Part shown: positions 57,983 through 64,000 of the stretch, piece by piece | Layout of the letters: every line of letters starts with the position of its first letter | How positions within the stretch are numbered: the stretch's first letter is position 1 | Assembly (NCBI GenBank): GCA_963556695.1 | Contig: CAUWAG010000004.1 | Span: forward strand, 248,001 to 312,000 | Length of the DNA stretch: 64,000 nt | Source of the DNA: Anthostomella pinea | Taxonomy: Eukaryota > Ascomycota > Sordariomycetes > Xylariales > Xylariaceae | Reading direction: 5' to 3' | The notes under the pieces: generated by a model | Seen by the model: the letters and a program-made list of their open reading frames with translations, nothing else | Told to the model about the DNA's origin: nothing | Database searches by the model: none | Translations under genes and position numbers: made by a program

Positions 57983-58406
57983 CCTTTCTCGTGAGTAACT
58001 CTAAACTGCCGGGTCCCAATCCCTATCCTGCCGGTCCCTAACCCGATTCGGATAGCGTCCCAAATTACAGCGCTTAACCCACTGTAATTACAGCGCTCAG
58101 TCCACTGTAATCACAACGGTCGCCAGCACGCACAAGGACACATTCACAGATGGGGCTCGCACCGCCCCCCAAACCCCCGGCTACCCTAACCACTTGTGTT
58201 ACCCGGCAAGATCACGTTATTACCCGGCGATTTCATAGTAGGTACCTTTGGCTTGGTGAGAAACGCACGCAAACTGAAGTACCTGGAGTGTGGTGTTGGG
58301 TCAGGTGCGCAGCGACTTGGGCGCGTGGGATGGCTTCCCAATCGGGTTAGGGACCCGGCAGGATAGGGATTGGGACCCGGCAGTTTAGAGTTACTCCTTT
58401 CTCGTG
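57983..58406. mobile_element. Miniature MULE-like transposable element with target-site duplication
   Basis: An 11-bp direct repeat CCTTTCTCGTG flanks the element at 57983-57993 and 58396-58406. The element body, 57994-58395 (402 bp), starts and ends with inverted repeats of 55 and 56 bases (57994-58048 and 58340-58395) that differ essentially by one inserted base. They begin AGTAACTCTAAACTGCCGGG. Long inverted repeats and a 9-11-bp duplication are the pattern of Mutator-like elements. There is no coding capacity. Two 23-bp tandem copies starting ATTACAGCGCT lie at 58064-58109. The near-identity of the ends suggests recent movement using a transposase encoded elsewhere. Confidence 0.88.
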
Positions 58407-58540
58407 GCATTGTTACCGGTGAAGTTCAGGGATCTCATAAAGCAATCCACATGCCTTCCTTCCAGAAATGTCACTGTCGTCAACCCGCCCTCGTCTTGTA
58501 AGCAGTTCGACGACTAGGTAGCACCCAGGTCGTTTGCGTG

Positions 58541-59965
58541 ATGAGTGACGACGTTCCCAATCGTGGGCCACTGATCAATGGCGTCACGTGGACCATGATC
58601 GTGCTCTCGGGGATTTTCCTGGGCTTGAGGGTGCACGTCAAGATCACGAAGCATCGTGGTATGTGGTGGGATGACTACATCTGCATCGCAGCCTGGGTAA
58701 GTACTTCGAAATCTGCGCTCCCCTATCCTGAGAAACAGCTGTTAGAACGCGGCATTCATCCAGCTCAACGGGTAGGAATAAGCTGACCCGTAGAGCAGGT
58801 CTGTCAGATCATCTGCATGGGTCTGATCAGCGCCAACATATCTCTGGGATTCGGCAAACACGGCAAAGACCTCCATCTCTCTTACCCGGACGTTGTGCTG
58901 ATGTCTCTTCGCGGAGTTATCAATGGCACATTCCTGGTATTTGGCGCGGCATGGTCCAAGACATCGTTCGGCGTTATGCTCCTTCGCCTGACTAAAGGGT
59001 GGCTCAAGGCGTTTATCATTGTTCTTCTGGTCACCATGAACGCCTTCATGTATGCGACCGTCATCGCCAACTTTCTTGAGTGCAACCCACCCGAAAAAGG
59101 ATGGAATACGATGATTCAGGGAACCTGCTGGCCCGATGGTGTACGCACAGCGATCAATATCGCTTCAGCGGGTAAGACGGATCAAATCATGTCCCTTGGC
59201 ATCGGAACACTGATGACGTTGTCTAGTATACTCTTCCGTGTGCGATCTGATCTTGGCCATGATCCCTTGGTTCATAGTCGTGAATCTGCAAATGCAGCGC
59301 TCGGAGAAGATCGGAGTTGGTATGGCCATGAGCATAGGAGTCTTGTGAGTGACCTATGCAACCTGCGCGTGAAGAGATCAGATGCTAATACGACTTGCTA
59401 GTGCTGCTTGCACAGGTATCGTTAGAGCCGTCACTCTAGTCAAGCTGCGAAACCAGGACTTTAGCTGTACGTCTTCCATGCCCCTGTGGCCTGCACTCGT
59501 GCTTGTCGAGGGATTGATCACTAACGCCCGACACCTGCAGACAACGGTGGCGATATCGTGATCTGGAGTATCGTCGAAATATCGGTGACAGTCATAGCCG
59601 CGTCGATTCCGGTGCTCCGCGCATTCCTCCGCAGCGTTGTCTCATCCGGCGGACAGTATTTCTCGACATCAGGCGACCGGACCGACCAATACCGGACCCG
59701 AACACGCGGCACCAAGTACGGCAACGCATATGGCAACGGGAGGAGTCAGACAACCTGCGTTGCCGCGGATCGCTCAAAGAGCCGGGCAGAGGACGGTCTT
59801 GCGAGCGATGCGGCGAGCGACAAGAGCATCCTAGATGCGGACGCGAAGAAGATCATGAAGACGGAGGCTGTGACAGTGAGCTTCCAATCTTCAGACGAGG
59901 TGGGGCGCATGGGATACGAGCTGGACGACCTATCACCACACCATCGACAGTTTCCCCCTGTCTGA
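58541..59965 (+). CDS. Fungal rhodopsin-type (SAT4/Pth11-like) integral membrane protein
   Basis: Exons 58541-58696, 58799-59171, 59227-59344, 59402-59466 and 59541-59965 encode 378 residues. The family is a large Pezizomycotina group of seven-helix proteins without a CFEM domain here; some members act in host sensing. Family marks: GMWWDDYICIAAW at residues 39-51, GFGKHGKDL after the second helix, AWSKTSFGVMLLRLT, then the C-x-PPxKGW...GxCW pair (LECNPPEKGW and GTCWP), SVCDLILAMIPWFIV, and RAVTLVKL near the sixth helix. The C-terminus is a hydrophilic tail of about 110 residues rich in Arg, Ser and Asp. The second and third introns remove stop codons, and the assembled helices occur in the usual order. 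The starting ATG gives an extracellular N-terminus of about 15 residues. Confidence 0.86.
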
Positions 59966-61193
59966 GAAGGGTTAGGTTTTGGCCGGACTGGGGCATTGTA
60001 GAACCACTATTCTCTGTGTATGTTTTGATTATCGCCTTATGGTTCGACCATAGCCTGCATATACCCATGACCTATCATTTGGGTCGAGGAAAACTCCACG
60101 TAAGCTAATATTAATCCCATGATATCTACATAGCAATCCATTCTTCCTCCTGCCTTAAACCACTGAAAACAGTACATTCCCTTCAAAAAACTGCCCGCTG
60201 AAACCTAGAAAGTAGCTTTCATTCCCCACCGCCAATTCCACGGTTGTGAATCTATGAATCGGAAGGCAATCTTCGGCATGCAGCGTTCCGCTTGGAGGAA
60301 CGCGGCTGCGGGCGGTACTTCCTGGATTGCGGTGGTCTATGCGGATGCTAAGGTTGACGGCGAGGGAGTCCAGAGGTGCTACTGGAGCTATATTGACTTG
60401 ATCAACGAGGTCGTCATGACGGAGGAAGATGAGAGCGCCAGTTACATTTGCTGAGCATACTCGGCGTTCAAATGGCCGAAGTCCTTATGATACCACGTGG
60501 GCGGGCCACAGGCGAGACCATGGGGGCTTGCGGATTTGGACGGTTTTACGAATGATGATACCATCCGTATCAAGTTAATCCAACACACTCATGAATTACA
60601 ACTGACCGTAATGTCTGGTGGTCCTGTCCCTTCGCTCAAAGCCCTGAGGTGCGGTCCATGAAAACTTTGGGATTGTCACCCGTCCCGACGTGCCATCTTT
60701 CGTGGCGCCCCTATTGTGGGGCGGTGTCCACACTTCATCGAAAAATGGGGGCAACGTGCTGGGCCACAGTAGGGCGGAAGACAACCTGACGTATGGTTCT
60801 CAAACATCGCCATACCAACCGCAGAGCCCGTGGCCATGGCTCTCACTAAGATAGCAGCTTGGGAGGTGCCTGTGAACCACCAGGCCAAGTCCACTGGTGC
60901 TGATGATGGATGGATTTACCTTGATGATGTAAGTTTGACGCAGGGTCCGCTCGCAAGTCGTGACGCTGAGTATTTTAACTTTGGCCACATATCACCCGGA
61001 CGTGTTCTGAACGATGTTTGCAGGTGGAAGGCTTCAAGGTCTTCAAGGTGCTAGGAAAGATAAGTTCTAGTAGAACTAAAGACAACTAGATTTGATCCGA
61101 TGACTACTTCCCGACCTGCGTATTTGCTCCAGCGCTGCCTATGTCTTCACCACAACTACTGTCTTTTCTCTTTTGAGTCCTCGACATGACTGC
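59966..61193. other. Intergenic with possible small gene fragments
   Basis: About 1.2 kb. A 66-codon open frame starts at 60254. A two-exon-like fragment runs from about 60774 to 61090, where a canonical intron (donor GTAAGT at 60929, acceptor TTTGCAG ending 61023) joins GWIYLDD to VEGFKVF. Neither was recognised, and neither has a full gene structure. Confidence 0.3.
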
Positions 61194-62800
61194 TCAACCT
61201 AGTCGGGCGTGTATCGTCTGCAGATTACAATAGGCCTTCAAACCCATGACTCCAAAGTTAGCACCGTTTGCGCTATTCTTGAAGCTCCCAGACGAAAACT
61301 TCGGGTCCGTTGCTGCGTGCGTGTTGATCCAAATGTTCCCCGCCTGGAGCTGTCGGGCCATGCACTCAGCTTGCGCAGCATCTCTTGACCACACGGAGGC
61401 ACTGAGGCCGAAGTCGGTGTTGTTGGCGCGATTGATGACGTCTGACTCGTCCGTCCATCTCATCACTGGGACCACGGGTCCTGGTATGTCTGTCAACAAG
61501 GAAAACCTGGTCATTCTTCCCATCGTCGGGGTACTTTTGTCTGTGGTAGATAAGTAGGATAGAACACTCACCAAGTGGCTCTTCTGTGACAATTCTCGAA
61601 CTGTCCGGCGAGTTATCAACGAGAGTCGGAGACAGAAAGAAGCCCCGTCGGTCCGTCAGGGGCTTCGTGCTCCCAGCAGCTATGGTGAGATGATTCCTCT
61701 CGATGTCTTCAAGCATATGCTTCACCCGTTCATACTGGGGCTGGTTGGACACCGGTCCTATAGCACCCTGTTCCTCCTGTTTCAAGCTGAGGTTCGTCGC
61801 GTAGGCAGCCAAGATGGAGAGGAATTTGTCGTAGATCGAATCATGGACGTAGACGCGTTTGGGTATGATACAGATCTGGCCTGAATTAGCAAAGGTGAGA
61901 TAGGCGATGACGGGCGCAATAGCAGCTATGTCCACGTCTGCGCACACAATAGCTGGGTCGTTTCCCCCGAGTTCGAGGATGCACCGCTTCAGGGATTTTC
62001 CGCAGGTCTCTCCTATCTGTTTACCTAACGCAACAGAGCCTGTGAAGCTGACGACATCGATACAAGGGTGTTCTGTGAGCCACGGTCCGAGGTCGTCGTC
62101 GCCGCTCAGTGCTTGGAATACACCATGTGGGAAGAAGCGTGTGCCCAGCTCAGCCAGTTTCAGGTTGCAGTACGGCGCGAAAGGAGACGGCTTCAGGATC
62201 AGAGTATTGCCAGTGGCTAGGGCTTGTCCAATCTTCCCGCACGCGATGAAGATAGGATAGTTCCATGCCACAATGCCGGCGACGACCCCAAGTGGTGTGT
62301 ATTGTACAGTGACCTTCCGTGTTTCGCTGCTCTCAAGGAGCTCCTCAGGTAGGTCGAGCCCACAAAAGCCGCGGAGGAACTGCAAGCTGAGCCGGAATTC
62401 ATGATGGCCTTCGCTGATCTATCGGTTCACATCAGTAAGAGGGCCGGCACACCCCTCGCCACTACAGGTCACCTACCGACTTGCCCTGCTCCTTCACTAG
62501 CATCTGGACGAAGCCTTCTTCTTGTGCCTCGAAAGCGTCGGTGAAGGCCTTGAGAACTTGCTGGCGCTTTGACATTGGTACTGCTGCCCAGCTCTTTGCT
62601 GCATTCCGAGCCGGTTCAACAGCTCTGTTGACGTCTTCGAGCGTACTGACGGGTGCTGGTGGATTTTCCCCCTTCGTGGCAGGATTCAGCGTGCATTGGG
62701 TCTTCCCCTAGCTAGAACTAAGGATTTTACCATCGACCTCATTGCCGAAGGTGGTGAAGTCGAGCTTGTCGACGGCTGAGCTGCTGCCATTGGTAGCCAT
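61194..62800 (-). pseudogene. Aldehyde dehydrogenase with an in-frame stop codon
   Basis: Exons in transcription order 62477-62800, 61572-62418 and 61194-61480 encode an NAD(P)-dependent aldehyde dehydrogenase of about 485 residues. They are in one consistent frame except for a TAG at codon 31 (62708-62710), just before KTQCTLNPATKG. The catalytic parts remain: Asn161 (AWNYP), Glu257 (LELGGNDP) and Cys291 (NSGQICIIP), with FTGSVALGK for the cofactor. No intron can remove the stop; the only GT-AG pair around it would be about 19 bases. The usual FGGxKxSG motif near the C-terminus is altered to a SGSFKNSANG-like form. It could be a young pseudogene, a sequencing error, a readthrough case, or a gene translated from a later start with a shortened N-terminus. 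Confidence 0.75.
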
Positions 62801-64000
62801 GCTTGAATAAGGCACGAAGATTATCGCCTCAGAGAACTCGGTGTGCCGATGAAGTTGGTGTGACAATCAGGCCTGCAGCTGCGCTGGTCAGGGCTGATGG
62901 GATGAAATATCTAGATTCAACGATATCTAAGGAAGAAGAGGCAAGGTCGGAAGAGAAAGGGGAAGCTAGAAGTATATATGTACATAAATATGTGGAGGTA
63001 TTATGTAATACCGTAACAGTTGGAAACAAGGGATTCAAGTCTTAGTATCCACAGGAGTTTAGGGACAGAAAGCTCGTGAAGCGTGCGCAGTGTGACGGCC
63101 TGCACAGACCTTCCCACATGTCAAGCGGATACTTCCCAATAGGGGAAGGATCTGACCAAAGGATCCCCTTAAAGGGGCAACCTCCCACTGTACCTATCTC
63201 TCTCTCTCTCTCTTCCTTTCCTCTCTAGTCTTGATATTCTCGTCAATAGAGTAATAGCTGCTTGCTGCCGGCCATGTCCCAGCTCCTCAGTACGCTCGCC
63301 GTGACACGCAGCAGCTTGGTCTCTTAACTCCAAAGGTGATGCTGACCATTGGTGATTGGGTTGATGGGCGGCTCCGGGACAGCAGATATCCTCCAACGGG
63401 GCTGGACAAGCATGATGGGCACGACGGGCATGCGGCAGGGAACGGTCCGGTGCACTGCCATATGTATCCTGGTGCCAACTGCAGGCTAGCATAAAACATG
63501 TTAGTCGTACAACATCTGTACGTCGCATTGGGCGTGCAATGCGAAGGTGTTCATGTTGGTCTGCAGAGTTCCTCGAGCACATTTCGCCCAGTGGGGGCGT
63601 ACATAGTGACTATATTGTTGCGGTAGCTGTACGTTGTGCGACTGTGTGTCACAATGCAGTAAATTAAGACATATGTGCGTAGCATTGGGGACAGCCAGAG
63701 CCGATTAGCAGCTATCATGGACCATCACATTCCTCTCTGCCTCTCGTATGTAGCATCTGTTGGGTCTCCCTTGAAATTTCCACAGTACCGTCAATCATCA
63801 AGCTGGTCACTTCATGTCGGACAACGTCGCCGTTGGACTGCGGGGTGTTGGCCGGCGGCACATCAAGCAAATGCCGGCAACCATTAAAGACAACCTGGAA
63901 TGCTGAATATATCATAGTAACACAGGTAAGCCACTTCATTTTCAAAGGGCAAGTACCTTATATATGCTGGGGGATGGGGCGTTGCCATTGCATTAAGGGT
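62801..64000. other. Intergenic to window end
   Basis: About 1.2 kb. A CT microsatellite lies at 63197-63213. No coding or RNA gene was recognised up to the window edge. Confidence 0.45.

Noticed and set aside
1..64000. CRISPR arrays, prokaryotic operons, viral genomes or a secondary-metabolite cluster
   Set aside because: None is present: the only regular array is the coding 21-bp minisatellite, genes are intron-bearing and single, and no polyketide, peptide or terpene synthase was seen.

Overview
The window is nuclear DNA from a filamentous ascomycete (Pezizomycotina, probably Sordariomycetes or a near relative). Evidence: short GT-AG introns of about 50-100 bases; single-gene spacing on both strands without operons; a serine carboxypeptidase, a chitin synthase, a Pth11/SAT4-type membrane protein and a fungal GPCR; FTA2-type kinase-like and F-box families; a Tad-type LINE remnant. 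The species cannot be named from the sequence.

Layout. 1-1070: broken F-box family gene. 2351-7536: secreted serine carboxypeptidase, PRELI/MSF1 mitochondrial lipid-transfer protein, conserved unknown protein. 7537-20844 is accessory in character: degenerate tRNA-Gly-like sequence, SIMPL-domain protein, FTA2 kinase-like protein head to head with a possible PD-(D/E)XK-type protein, a 5'-truncated LINE with a 14-bp target-site duplication, an unknown protein ending in 26 seven-residue repeats, and a frame-broken small cysteine-rich secreted protein. 20845-44847 is mostly housekeeping: gamma-glutamyltransferase, Grx5, phosphopantothenoylcysteine decarboxylase, a large PNUTS/Ppn1-like zinc-finger protein, the SNARE regulator Sly1, a short-chain dehydrogenase and a class I/II chitin synthase. 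44848-64000 is gene-poor: two copies of a small inverted-repeat element, a low-complexity Q/P-rich protein, a seven-helix receptor, a MULE-like miniature element with about 55-bp terminal inverted repeats and an 11-bp duplication, a rhodopsin-type (SAT4-like) membrane protein, and an aldehyde dehydrogenase with an in-frame stop near its start.

How the genes fit together. No biosynthetic cluster or operon is evident. Several genes belong to core pathways that are unrelated to one another: glutathione turnover (GGT), mitochondrial Fe-S assembly (Grx5), CoA synthesis (PPCDC), RNA 3'-end processing and phosphatase control (PNUTS-like), ER-Golgi fusion (Sly1), cell wall (chitin synthase). The most unusual segment is 9-20 kb. 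The clearest undescribed structures are the two families of non-autonomous inverted-repeat elements (48.4-49.2 kb and 58.0-58.4 kb) and the repeat-tailed protein at 15.2-17.1 kb. All exon boundaries were derived by hand from splice signals and frame continuity, without transcript evidence.
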